From: Hirudinaria manillensis
Lineage: Eukaryota; Annelida; Clitellata; Hirudinida; Hirudinidae
Direction: 5' to 3'
Assembly (NCBI GenBank): GCA_034509925.1
Contig: CM067537.1
Location: 4,480,501-4,544,500, forward strand
Length of the DNA: 64,000 bases
Positions 15,849-28,910 of the stretch are shown here, piece after piece. Position numbers and translations under genes: made by a program. Within the stretch, counting starts at the first letter, position 1, and each line of letters starts with the position of its first letter. The notes beneath the pieces are model-generated. The model saw only the letters and a list, made by a program, of their open reading frames with translations. It was not told where the DNA came from and searched no databases.

Positions 15849-17172
15849 TATGAAATCAATTTTTTAAATTTACTTTTTAGCAGTTTTTATGTAATACATC
15901 TGATTCACTTGTATGCCAAGTTTTTTTAATTTTTTTTATTCAGCCGAAAATGTTATGGTAATTTCTAGAATACTTTAGCCTTCATACAATTATAATTTGA
16001 GGTATTGTTGAAACAGCTTGAAAATTGTAAATTCTCATCAATGAAGTTTATAGATAATTGCGATAAGCACACAGGCAATAGGAAAGCATTTACTCCCTCG
16101 ATTCGCAAACGTTGAATGAGCTGAACCGCATCTTCCAGGGTCATGGTATGATATTCTCACGACAAAAGACAATACTGAAGCTTTCAAGCATAGAAATAAC
16201 ACAGAATATAAGTCAGCAGACACTACGCTGATACTTGCTGTGGAGCATGTTTGTAAAATATGTATCCTTTCCTCAATGACATCAAAGGGGGTTGATTTAA
16301 GCAACAATGAACAAGAAATGCTTGCTGAACTTTATTGTGATTTTAGGGTGAAAGATGCTTACAAGCAATTCTCAAGAACTCAGTTCTGGGATAAAGCCTA
16401 CAATGGAGAAGCCTTCAAAAAAGAGGACTTTTGCAGATTTGGGGATGGAGTGTGTATTTAGGCAAATTCAAATAAAAAAAAATAACCACAAAAATACTCA
16501 GTAACTTTGTGACAAAATATTGATTTCAGATGGGAAAAGGGTATGAGTGGCACAGGTATGTTATATTCCGAAAAAGTTTAAGAACAACTGTTCTGGACCA
16601 TTTTAGCAAGGCAATTAAATTTATCTAGTTTAAGCAAATGAAAACATCATTTTAAAACAATTTATTAAAACAAAGTCAAAACAAGATGAAATCCGATGTA
16701 CAAAAACTGCATTAAGTGCGTATATATTTCTACGTGTATATATATTGAGCACCCTTTGATTGCATTGCATTTTCATTATAGCATAGAAACAGATAATCAG
16801 TGAAAAATATAAAGCTACTAAATGCAATACGGATCTTTAAACTTTATGAAAAAGCTGTAATCCATGTCAAGTCATACTGAATCATGAAATTAAAGAAAAT
16901 CTATTAATTAGGGGAGCAATTACAAATACCTTAACCAACTAGTCTTACAAATAAGTCTTGCTTAAATAAAGTCTTGATAAACTATGCATGTGTGATATTT
17001 ATTGTTGTTATCATTGACATGCATAGCAGCCAAATAAAAATCAATTTAGCAGCAGAAAAATCAAGTGAACCTCATCAGATCAATACAGATGGCTGCCAAC
17101 AGTGAACAAAGGAATAAAGCGGTTTAGTGAAGAATTGAGCAATCAGGATTTCCAAAGATTTTTATTTCAATG
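15849..17172. other. Intergenic between LRPPRC and eEF2K
   Basis: LRPPRC's promoter should lie here, just above 15848; no core element stands out. A plus-strand frame of about 110 codons ends at 16461 (motifs NNEQEMLAELYC, KDAYKQFSRTQFW). It looks faintly coding but has no ATG in frame near its start and no recognised family, so it is not called. The remainder is AT-rich and holds the eEF2K 3' UTR below 17173. Confidence 0.4.
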
Positions 17173-20100
17173 TTAACTTTCTGCAAAAGCATAGGCCTCT
17201 TCTGACAGAGCATAATATTTGTTTGCAAGTTTTCCATTCATTGCTTCCATGGCACCATCTGCAGCTTCACTGAATAATTCACCTGAAAATTAATTCACTA
17301 AAAGAATGACAACAAGGATTTTAATAACTGCAGTATGTAATTGGCAATACCCATCCATACTCTATGAAGGGCTAGTTTTTTAAACTTGTTTACAGAAAGA
17401 CAGATCTTTATATCACTTACAGTTAATTAGTTATAGACACAATGCTCTAATTTAAAGGATATTAATTTCTTTAACAAAATAATGGGTTATTGCCATTACA
17501 TGGCTATTTATTATTATATGTCTTTTGTGATGTGATTACCTGCTTGGCCAGGATTCTTGGGCAGACCATGTCCCCCCTCAAGGTAGAGTTTGGCCATAGT
17601 GGCTCTTATTTGATAAGGAGGATTATCCATAGTTGAATCAAATTCTGATGCATTTGATTCTTGCTCCAAATTCTTAAGGGCCCTTCCATACCACATTATG
17701 GCATCCACATAAGATGGAGAGCTTGTGGATGAAAAATGTTCGAACAAAAGCTAATTAATTTATAAAGCTTGAGATAAAATACAATTGCCACTCCAGACAA
17801 TACCAAATCAATGTTCCTTTAACTACTTTCTGTAAAATATGTTACTTTCATATTTTATTTAATAACATTGAGAAAACTAAAGTTCTAGCATATGCCCCAT
17901 CCTCACAAGAATTTCATATATGCCCCAAAGTTATAATTTGTTTAAAAAATTTTTGCCCTCATAAACTCTTAATAAGTTATGATTAGCACAAAAAACAAAA
18001 GTCGACATTCAACTTTTGGTTTGCTCTAAGAATGTAGGTCACATTGAATGGACAATGTAAAGCCATTGCGATGTGGTCAAATCATATGACATTGTCATCA
18101 TACCCTCTATTCCATTCGATTTCAATAGCATAGTGGAAATGGTCAAGAGGCTAATTGAGGAGAGAAAAAACTTGTAAAAATAAAAGAATCTTCAACTTTT
18201 AAGAAGGCTTGACAAAATTTGGCAATCTTTTTAATATTAGCTCATGTAAGTGGTGGAATTAAATATAGAAACTGGCATAAATGCCCATTTGAATGTAAGA
18301 TTTCTGTAATTCTATAAATTTTCAGATTGATTAAAACACAATTAGGAAAATGGTTATTCCCAAAAGAGGAAAAGCCATCCAACAAGGAAAATGTATATTT
18401 GAAATCAAGGAATGATATATTGGTGTCATTTCTATGCCTAAGCTATGTCGAGCATGTTGTTCCAACATAAAGTAAGTCTCAAGACAGTAGATTTCATCTA
18501 CTGAGTGGCTAATCAGAAATAATTTTAAATTATGATAGATCAGCTCTGAATGCAGGTAAGAACAATGGAGTAATCTGGCAAATGAAAGTGCATCTCTATA
18601 AAACTCTGCAGTGGTTAGGTTGTAATTGTAAGAAGCTCCTTCTCTGTGTTTACCAACAGAGATCCCCATCTTCAAACATTTTGGCTCTTTAAAACTCCTT
18701 TCATTTTCATGGGGTGGATTGCATCCATTGACCCCACTAGCCTTTTTATGTTTTCCTTTACTGCCAGGATGGGAACAACTTTGAAAGCTCTCACTGACTT
18801 CTTTATGTCATTTTAGCCTTCACTATATGGGGCTTTCCCCAATAAATGGGTGTCTACATTGGTTGAAGAGCATGGTCAGTTCATATCTCCAGTCAAGTGC
18901 ATCTTGGGGCTGATGAATTGGACCAACGGTTCTATTAGTTGAAACAAAAGATTGCATGCTTTCTCTGGTTCTTTTGCTATGGCCTTCCAAGACTTCTTGT
19001 GGTCTCTCACCTGCCAGAACCAGAATGATAATTACAACTCATACTTGTAAGAGGGGCTTATCCATAACATTGAAGGGAACAAATAATGATGCCACAGTAT
19101 CAAAACAGCAAAAACCAATAGGTACAATTTTATAAGCACTTATGATTGTCAGAGAATGTCTTCATTCCTTTTGAATTCTGCACTTCAAAAATTTATGTAC
19201 ATAAATAAATAAACAAATAAATAAGGGACAAAAATGATTTAACAAAATCTTTATATCTATATAGACATGAATTATGTCAACTGGATATTAATTCCTAGGA
19301 GAAAACAATTTCTAATAGAATATTCTATTAAGAAAGATTACTTTGAAATGCCAACAAACATCTTATTTTCCCATAGATTTTCTTTCATGTTAAAATTTTA
19401 CTTTGGAAAACCATTGAACTATTATTACGTAAGAATAGGTGCATGAAATAATTAAAACTTAACAAATATATCTTGTACAATAATGGCTAGAGTTGGCAGA
19501 GACATCTAAAAAAAACCAAAGTTGCCAAAAAATGGCAATACATAGAGAAAATCTGTTTTTGTCAAATTAATTACATCCTTATGGAACATTGATTTTTAAT
19601 TGTCTGGGATATGAATTCCAAATTTTTTATTTTTTTTGGTCCCATCCTATTACACAATCATAAATTTGTAAAGCTTTGCATATGCAAAGTTTTGATCAAA
19701 TCATTTCTTTAGTGAGTCTTCAAATACATCATCAACATTTTAATTGGCCTTCAACACTTCTTTCATAATAATAATATTCAAAAATATGTTAATATATGCA
19801 AAATTCAAACATCATAAAAGAATTAAAAATTATGCATAGTATCCTCACAAACTGAAAAGGTAAAGACTAAGTTAAATAGAAGTTAAATAAAACCAGAAAT
19901 GTAAACTAGAACTTGAGGCAAATTAAATTGTCATTTGTTTGTAAGTGGTAAATAGATGATGTCAAATAAATTACAATGATGCCCTCCACCGAAGTGGTAG
20001 TTGGGACTTATAATAAACCACATCAGTTGCATTTGCATATACCAGATTGCAACTTGGCTTATGTGGGCTCATCTATAAAAGTTGTCCAACAAAGGAAGAA

Positions 20101-23100
20101 AGGAGGTTTAATTCAATGTGGGTGCCTGCACAAATTTTGTTCAACTATTTCAGTGTTCATTGAACATCATTTATTTCCAAAATAATTTGGTATTTAATTT
20201 TCATCTGAACACCCTTAATTCAAAATAACTTCCCACTTTCCATTACAAAATTTTCAAATGAAATTTTCCAATTTTAGAATCTTTGTGGTAAAGTCTTTCA
20301 CAAAAGTATTTATTATCATTATTTTATTAATAGGGATTAGTAAAATGGTGATAAAAAAATTTCTGGCCTGTTTCGGTTTTTGCCACCATCAGAATCCCTG
20401 TGTTAATGAAATTTATGATGCATTCACAGAGACCATTAGTTAAGTGAAATCCAGTAACACAATAAAAACATTATTTATAAGTTTTATTTTTAAAATTATG
20501 CCAAGTGCATGACATTATTTTTCTTTAATTTTATTTGTCTTTGGGTTTTTAATAATTTTTGCAGACATTTTTTATAGATGATCCCTAAATAGACAGAAAG
20601 ATTGTTTAATTGGAACCAAAGACTAAAAACAAATCTTTAAAAATAAGAACCACATAATTATGAGATAGGTAAAATTTTGAAAACAGCAGATACCTGTTGT
20701 CAGGCAATCCTACACCTGTTTCATAGCCTTTTGCTAAAAATAACATTGCCTCTCTATCATTTCCATGAGCTGCCATCTTCATATATTCAAAACCTAACTT
20801 TTTATTCTCATTTTCTACCTAAAAATATTTTGTTATGGAATTGAAATATTAAATATGAGAGTGATTTATAGAATCAGCTATTTTTCTAAATTAGCCTCAT
20901 TTTTGTTGTAATTGTTAAAAATTGTATTTTTCAATCACTATGAAAACATGTCTGCTATCAAAATTTGCAACTATTTTACAACTAATCAATATTTCATAAT
21001 ATCAATATTGTAGCCTAAGCATTATTTATTAATAATAAGTGAATGAAAAATTGTACATTGAAGCCTATGCACAAAGTACCAATGAAGATAAATATGGAAA
21101 TTTTGCTTGATTTCAGAGGCAATTATGCATTTAAACATAAATAAATATAAATATGTTTATGTGATTTATAAGTGATGAATAATATTGCACTGACAGAGAT
21201 ACTTGAGAGTATGTCGTGGGGGAGTCCAAGATGAATGCGTGCAAGTGTTAAAGAAGCTTCAACCACACCGAGATCAGCTGCCTGAATATTAACTTTTATG
21301 TTTGACATGTAGGATCTAATATCTATTTATCTAATTTTATAATTAAAGAATTTCGTATGATATTTAAAGGTCATTTAAGGTTAAAATTCTGACCACCAAC
21401 TTGTTGTTCATGAAACAATGCAGCTCTAGCATCAAATTCTTGTCCTTCTTTGACAAATCGACCCATTTCATGGTATTTGGCAAGTTCATGATGAATCTTT
21501 ATCAAATCAAAGTATTTTAATAAAATGCCATTTTAAATGACATTATCATAATAGCTGAGATAAAACTATAAAGTACAAAAAAATACAAAGACAATTGAAT
21601 ATAACCAATCCAAGAATAGAATCTCCATGGACGATCTCAAAAGATCTCTTCTGCATTTCTATTTTGACACATGATGGTCTCGATCTCCTCCTCTGACTCA
21701 TGTGGAATTTCCTTCGTTCTTCCTCCTTCCATTTATCAACCAAATTCATTAATAAGAATCCAAATAATCAAAAACTCATGAAGGCAACTTACATCATTGT
21801 TTGTTGCACTGCTGTCAGACCCACTGAGAAAAGTTTTACTTTTGAAGGAAAATGACCCATTAATAGGGGATGCAATTCCTTCATCTCTTTTGTCAAAATA
21901 ATTATTATTATGTTAATTTTTTTAGTATTTACAATAGTCAATTGTAAATGAGGTTTTAAAATATTTCCTTGTAAGTATTTATTAACTAGCTTGTAATGAA
22001 AAATATAATATATATATATATAGCCTCTATGTAAATATATATTGATAGAAACTCTTGAGCGAGCGTTCTGACAGGGATCTTCAGAGGAATGGCCCCCTCT
22101 ACGAGTGTTTCGGCCCTGAATCCTGACACTCTCGGGGGCTGGGCCGCATCCGTTGATCAAGCGGATGTCCCTGCCAGATACTTTCTTCCGATAACCAGAC
22201 AACGACTTCCGACAAACAAACAATACTCGCACCGCCATTTTACGAAAAATTCCGCGAGGGCTCCGCCGTCCAAAAAACCGTCAAAGTCGCCACTGCGGCA
22301 CTTCTTATATCACTTTGGTGTGAATGCCGTCCGGGGTGTCTCTTTCCTGGTCTTACACTGGAGTCCCTGTTTTGGTGGAGTGGACAGGGACGACTAGCCT
22401 CGCCATGTCTGAGGCTTACCCTCGGTCCTTCGTTGTCCAGATCCAGTGAGAAGCCGATTCTGCGGACTCGGCTATTTTCTGGACGAACTGTTTGGTTTGC
22501 CTGTTTGAAAGGCCTATCTTCCTGAGAAAGGCGTATGTAGACTTGCCTACCAGCCCTCTCGCTCCGACCTCTATTGGCAACACACGGGCGCTATAACCTT
22601 TCCCCTCTAAATCAATCCTCAGCTCTTCATAACGGTCGCTCTTCAGAGCATTGCTGACATCAATTCGGTCCTCCCATGGGACCGTCAGCTCTATCATAAT
22701 GACGGAATCGGTTGCTGCCGACGCCAGCACAAGATCAGGCCGCTTGCCGCTCTCTTGTAGCACCTGGTGGTAGTGCCTTTCTCCCTGCAGGTCTGCCGCA
22801 ACTGTCCAGTCTTTGGCTGTGGACAGCAAGTCCCTCCTTTGGGCCACGTTCCTTTTGCGGTGCTGTGTTGAGCCCTCTCTTAAGAAGTACATTCTTCTTG
22901 GTGCCGCGATTTCTCGGGCATTTGCCTGGGAGCATGCCGTCTTAGCTGCCTCGACCACGACCTGCAGGACTTGGTTATGTCGCCAAGTGTAGCGACCGTG
23001 AGCAAGGGCGTACGTGCATGATGAAAGCACGTGCCGGAGTGACTGTTCACCTCCGCAGAGCTCGCAGCTGGCGTCTTGAACCAACCCCCATATATATATA

Positions 23101-26100
23101 TATATATATATTTACATATATATATACAAGATAGGCTACTAAATCAACAAATCAATCAACAAACAATTTCAATATCACCTGGCATCATCAGGGTCATCAT
23201 CATCATCATCATCATTGTGCGATGAGGAATTTGATAGCAACTTTGAATCTCGAGTGAATGGACGAGAGTTAGAAAAGAGGGGATCATAGGATAATGGGAG
23301 TGAAAAGGCAGGAGATGTACCAAAAACAACAACTTCCTCTGTGCCCCTCACCTGAGTTGCCTGATATTTCTAAGTAAAAATTAAATTATTAAAATCCCAA
23401 TTATGAATAGCTCAATATTGAAAAAAAACAAGGAATATAATAGTAATTTATTTGAAGAAAAATCTGGAAAATGGTTTGCAAACAACTTCACAGTACCCCA
23501 TATGACCAACTTTGACATGTACAAGAATTTCATATACAAGTTTCATCAAGTGGCTAAGTGTTTAACTTTGTATTATCATGAATACATAACAAAATATGCT
23601 CAGTAATCTGATAATTTATCTTAAATGGCTGAATTAATGAGTTAATTTAATGAATTACTAATGGCATTCAAGACACAAACTTTTACAAAATGTCATGCAA
23701 TAAATGTTTCATCATCGAAAGTCATTTTAATTCAAATTTGCTTACTTAAATGAATAATTCAAAAACAAAGCGACAAAAACCTCGCAATGATTTGGTTCTC
23801 CATTGGCATCACATGCTTTAGCTATGTTGGGAATTTCAGACTGAAACAAATCAAAGCTGGAAAGTCCCAGTGACTGACAAATTTTGTTGCACAGATGGGA
23901 ATGGAAAAAGAGGGCCATCCCTCTGATACCCAGGTTTCCATCTCCATACTGAACCCCTTCCATGGTATGAATTTGTGGGTCAGTATAGAGGTCACCCACT
24001 CCCTGGATATCCACAACCATCATTTGATGGTTTGACCTTTCAAAGGTGAAATGAGTGAATGCCTGTTGTGAAGATTCATTTTTGGCCTTTTAGACTGTTT
24101 TTATTAATCACATGGTAAAACCATCAGTTATGGCTATTATGACTTAAAGAATTACTAGATGAATTACAGTAAAAACAAAAAAGTATTATCAATGATTGTG
24201 GTGACATTCAAATTCAGCCAATGGTCTGCCAAATGACTTCCTCTGAAAAATTTAAATAATGAAAAAGTTACCAGACCTGTGGGGTCATCCTCCAATGATC
24301 TTCAACAAAGCCTGAGTTAGAGTTGTATTTCTTGTAATCACCTTCTATGAAGTTTTCCAGATGGTACAAAGCATGATCTGGCCTGTCTACAAATTCCAAC
24401 ACTGCCATCTGGATAATGTCCACCTTGTAAAATTAATTTCCATGATTAAAATAAATCGCAAGCTCTCCAATATTTCATTGAAGACTGTTTGGAAACTAGC
24501 AGAAACAAAAAGCAGAAAATATCAAATGCTTAAAATTAAGAAAAAGAATTGTTTAAACCTGTTTGGGTGGCCTATGCCTATTATATTCTTCTCCCCATAG
24601 TTTTGCATCCATTTGCAACTCCACATCATGGAAATAAACCTCTCTATCTACATTTTCCATGTATCTTTTGGCAACACAATTGTTGCTCTGAGCACTCCAT
24701 CCATGATGGCAACTGACAGTTGACCTATAGATTTATTCTGTACAATTACTTGGTTGTAAATATAAACATGCCAAGGAATTGTTGGAAATGTGAAACTCAA
24801 TTATTTTGAGAAATTTCTTGCAAATTCTTGCAGATATTATTGTTATCACATCTGCTGCACATGAGTTGCAGATATTCTGAAAACATGTGCTTCTAGCAAC
24901 GTGGCAATGCTCATAAACCTAAGTGTCAAACATTTGCTTTACAGCAAGGAAAATAACTTGGTCATAATTAAGAACATCATCCTTATTGTCTATCACCCAC
25001 TAAATAACTCATCAGTATATATATATATCTCATCAGTATATATATATATATGGTTAAACAGTTACATAGGTACCACAATGGAAAGCTCTCTAAGACACAC
25101 CAAATTGTTCTATTCTGAAGTTTTGATCCTCATGATATGAATACTGATTTGGAAAGTAATAACTTATTAAAAAATATTATTGGTAAGATGTTGCATGTTC
25201 TATTAAAATCTATTTCTACTAATTTGACAAGTAAATCTCGACAATAAAAATAAAAACTGAAATCCATGCCAAATTATAGATTTGAATATCAACAGCTTCA
25301 AGAAATATAATTGAAAGATAAAAACAACTGATTTTACAGAAAATGTGTTTATGTTTCCAACAGTGTAAGCCTTAATAAAAAATATAATTTCTAGTTGCTT
25401 AAAAACATTAAATATTAGTAAATGATGTTAATGTTAACATTAATAAATGACATTAACATTAACCATTTTAAAGCCAATGATGCAGTCATCAAAATAAATA
25501 ACAACCATTATGAAAACTCACAGTAATTCTTCCAAAGGCCGGTTTTTATCTTTGGACCTGATCTTCATTAACTTCTTCCTATATGAATAAATTTGTTATC
25601 AGTTCCATGAATTACTTACGAATAAAAACATTTTAATGCAATTTGTCATTTTCCTTATAATATTGTTTCATAAACCTCAGCTGCTCATCCTACAGCCTCT
25701 TACAAAAATAAAATCCCACAAAGACTCTGCAAAACAGCAAAAAACAAGTTTTTTACTACAAGCATTCCATAAATCACTACACATACAACATACTGCATCA
25801 ATACATATCCCTTTCTGATGGAGTCATGTTTTAGAACTGTGAAAGTCATTTAAATAAATTCTTAATGATTGATTCAAAGATGATTGAGTACTCACAGCCT
25901 GAAGCATGATCTCATTGCCCCTCTGTTAAATGGCTAAAAACAAATGAAAAGAAATGAATTGGCTAGACAAACAAATCTTAAATGATGTTCTCAATTAATC
26001 TCCTCAATGTTCTTGGCTGTCTGATGTCAAATATATTTATCTGCCCTAATTAAAACCTCACAATTTACAAACAATTCTCTAAATTTAAAAGCAAGACAAT

Positions 26101-27085
26101 GGCAATAACAATGATGGGTTTTTTTTTATAAAATAGACTCTCACTTCACTGAAGGTCATTCAACAGAACTCTGAAAGTTACATAATAGCATAGGTTTCAG
26201 AATATATTTGGAAATAGATTGGAAGTTGATTTGTTGGTTGAGGAGAGAAAGGAGTTTTTAAGATATGGCAGAGGTAGGTTCCATGGGCAAAGAAAGATTT
26301 TCTACTTCATCTTTTCATCGACAATTATATCATTCCAGGTTAATCCTTAATTAATATTAATATCACTTCTCGGTGCAGTTTCAATCTTAAACTATTAAAA
26401 CTTTGCCATGATCTGCTGTTAGTCCCCTTAATTAGTAAAGTCTCTGAAATTAAATTACTAACTTCAGTCTCCATTTTGACGATAGCTTCATCGACAATCC
26501 ATTTCCTGCTGAGTGCGTTATATCTGTGACGTTTAACTCTTTCAGATGGATATTTATCCAAATCAAATTGTTTCCAAGGATCTTTCATCCTATGGATCTT
26601 CTTTACTGCCATTTTCCATCTTTTTCAAACAATTAAAATAAGTAAAGATGTAAGACGTGAATTACAAATATGTGGTAATAATAGTAGTACAAATACTAAT
26701 TAATGAAGTGCAAACTAATTTGTGTTTGTTGTCCTAACCTATCCTTAGGAGATAGAGAGGAAAGTATTGGAGAAGCCAGGTCATGAACTCCACTGTCCAA
26801 CCTGGACAACAAAGGACTAACTTCTGGTATTGCAGTGCCTACCAAAAGTGATCTTCGACGCTGTTTCAGCGTCATAAGCGGCTTAAATGCATGACTTTTC
26901 GGCGATGGTGTATGACCATTTTGAAAGACCTTCTTGGAATCAACATGGTCATAACTTTCTTCATTAATGTCAGTAATTGGGAATATCAAAAGATGTTCGT
27001 CTTCATCTTCTTCCTCTTCTTTGATATTTTCTCTATTTCTTATTATTTCAATGCTTTTTCTCCTATTTTTTGACTGTTGGAGCAT
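17173..27085 (-). CDS. EEF2K: Eukaryotic elongation factor 2 kinase (alpha-kinase)
   Basis: This Ca2+/calmodulin-dependent kinase phosphorylates eEF2 and slows elongation. The 15 exons on the minus strand are 26739-27085, 26463-26619, 25896-25933, 25522-25578, 24559-24712, 24277-24423, 23781-24062, 23179-23360, 21793-21886, 21606-21725, 21401-21496, 21195-21281, 20694-20818, 17540-17721 and 17173-17282. They total 2178 nt, all in phase: 725 aa, the same length as I recall for human. In order: an acidic N-terminus with FPITD; the calmodulin-binding helix [16 protein letters not shown]; the alpha-kinase domain with ATP-site VAKRY, catalytic [18 protein letters not shown], and Zn ligands in ERSNH and SHLCNKIC; the regulatory loop with TQVRGTEE (activating Thr kept) and an Asp run from a GAT repeat; then Sel1 repeats ending [19 protein letters not shown]. 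The gene looks intact and functional. The acceptor of the exon ending at 21606 is the least certain. Confidence 0.95.
18331..18816 (-). pseudogene. Coding-like stretch inside an eEF2K intron, possible retrocopy
   Basis: Within the 3-kb intron between the last two Sel1-type exons, the minus strand is open for about 160 codons from 18816 to 18331. It has protein-like composition (motifs [61 protein letters not shown]). Another coding-like stretch ([21 protein letters not shown]) lies just upstream at about 18850-19030 in a different frame, ended by a stop. The lack of introns and the frame break suggest a decayed processed copy. The parent gene was not recognised. It could instead be a nested gene or an alternative exon. 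Confidence 0.4.
22030..23100 (-). mobile_element. 5'-truncated non-LTR retrotransposon, restriction-like endonuclease end
   Basis: A minus-strand frame of 222 codons (22416-23084) carries [17 protein letters not shown], a CCHC zinc knuckle, then KRPDLVLA...[13 protein letters not shown], the PD-(D/E)xK core of the restriction-like endonuclease that follows reverse transcriptase in R2/R4-type elements. The reverse transcriptase itself is missing, so this is a 5'-truncated copy. The segment is much richer in G+C than its surroundings. It lies in the eEF2K intron between exons 23179-23360 and 21793-21886, and is bordered by (TA)n tracts at about 22007-22020 and 23091-23110. The roughly 380 bp below the stop look like its 3' UTR. 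The assignment to an RLE-type LINE is well supported; the clade is not. Confidence 0.75.
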
Positions 27086-28910
27086 TGTGACTTTAGTTAA
27101 AATTACAAATATGCAAACTAAAACTACGTTACAGCCAACTTTTCGATTACTCTAAAACGCTAAATTCCATCTACACGGAGCAGACGAACAGACACTGGAA
27201 CTCAGCCTATATCAAACACGTCAGAAATAAAAACACGTTGACTAAAAGTTAAACGTAAATTGTTGTGCATCAAGAATGAGCATCATCATCAATCAGCTTT
27301 TAAATAGTAATACAAAAAATTGTAACAAAGCTAGATAGTTTATTCCTATTCCTCTTAAAATTTATGTAGACTGAGAGCAGCATTTCTCATATTTTAATAT
27401 ATATTTTGATCACTTTTATTAATATTCAATAACATCATATTTCACTGTATTGCATTGGCCCAATAATAAGGTAAATAAATAACATCATTTGTATTGTAAC
27501 AGAATACAAATTTTCTCTTGCGGAAATCTCGCCGAGATTTCTTCGAAGTTTACAGATCAACTATGTCTAGAAGTTCTTCAGCTGGAGTCACACAAAGAGT
27601 CCACGTGTCCCTCCATTTCTTTTAAAGTATTAAAATTTTTAACTCTAAATTCCATATACGCTAGACTTTTAATTTGTTCTCGGTTGATTTGCGTTTTTCC
27701 AGGGGCCTTGCCTGAAGGAAACAATGATTAAGAGCAGGCTATTCAGAGAAAAAGTGTTCATTTGAAGAGGGTTTTGAATCTAAATGTGAGAAATTTGAAT
27801 AAGTGGGTCTCAAGGAGGAAGAGTTGCACAAAAATTGAGGTTGGAAAAAGGTGTTTGGAGAGCTTTGATAATATTTGACATTTGACATGACTGTAATTGA
27901 TTAAAAAATCTTTAAAAAATAGGACAGTGTCGCGGTAGTTTCTAGCTACAATTGATTCTCAATCTGAGGATATCAATATAAAGGTGTTTTATTTATTAAA
28001 GTTATGTGTAAGGGATTATATCCGCCACTCCGTAATCCATTGCGCTCTAGAAGGCACTTAAGCTTTTAAATCAATTCCATTTATTCTTCTTCACGATTTC
28101 TAGTTATGTGTCAGAAGTTAAATATCTTTGTTCTCTGAAATGTACTTGTGGTTGGTGAGTCTTAAAACTAGAGATGGTGAAAGTAAATTGTACCAACTTG
28201 ACGTTATTGCTATTGTTCCAAACTCTGGTTATTAAATAGTTCAAGTAATTAAATTAGATTTTTAACTTTAAATCCTATTTGATTACTCTAGATTTATCAA
28301 TGATGAAACTTGATGCAGAAATCAAGTACTTAAAAATAATTTCACTTAATGTCAAGAATTAAATGTGAAAATATATTAAACATTTATTACAAGTAATTTA
28401 ATAAAAGAAAATTCACGGTGTTATGGAATGCCAAACGTTTACATAAAGAATACTCTTATTTACCAATTAAAGATCAATCAACCAATAATTATTGAGGGTT
28501 AGATATTTTTTTGGTCTTATCAACAAGACTTCCAGTGTCTGGAAATTATTGAAACATGAAAAATAAGCAAACTAGAAGAGTGCTGGAGGCTTAGAAGGAA
28601 AAGACGCTTCACTCGATCCAGACAATGTAATTTATTATCACTGTATTTAAATATTATGTAAATTATTAAGTAAATCGAAAATATTTCGAAATGTCAAAAA
28701 AATAAGTATCTTTACGAAATTGAAATATGTCTTTTTTTGTATCATACATCTCCAAAAAGAAATTTTAAAACAGGCAACGCAGCAACATGAACACGATACG
28801 ATTTGGCCATTATCAACCGTCACCTCATTAAATCAGTCATTGCAACCGTCCACAACATTTCGTTGTCTGCTTAATTAAATCTGAGAGGGTTTTTTTTTTT
28901 TCTTTAAATG
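27086..28910. promoter_or_regulatory. eEF2K upstream region with a possible minus-strand terminal exon
   Basis: The eEF2K promoter should lie directly above 27085. Within it, complement(27578-27711) reads as a terminal exon: a good acceptor (TTGTTTCCTTCAG), then 43 codons beginning KAPGKTQINREQ and ending HVDSLCDSS-stop, with no internal stop and protein-like composition. Its upstream partner was not found; it could be a 3' exon of the minus-strand gene above (28911-30839) or chance. The remainder, 27750-28880, is AT-rich with nothing recognised. Confidence 0.35.

Noticed and set aside
16240..16461. Possible acyl-CoA dehydrogenase-like C-terminus
   Set aside because: Only a few residues (NNEQEMLAELYC) recalled the family, no in-frame ATG or preceding exon was found, and the upstream frame has a stop.
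18000..18330. Continuation of eEF2K coding sequence in the large intron
   Set aside because: The Sel1-region exons at 20694-20818 and 17540-17721 join directly in phase (AG|C), so no coding exon is needed between them.
22089..22397. Plus-strand 102-codon frame
   Set aside because: It is antisense to the 3' part of the retrotransposon fragment and has no domain.
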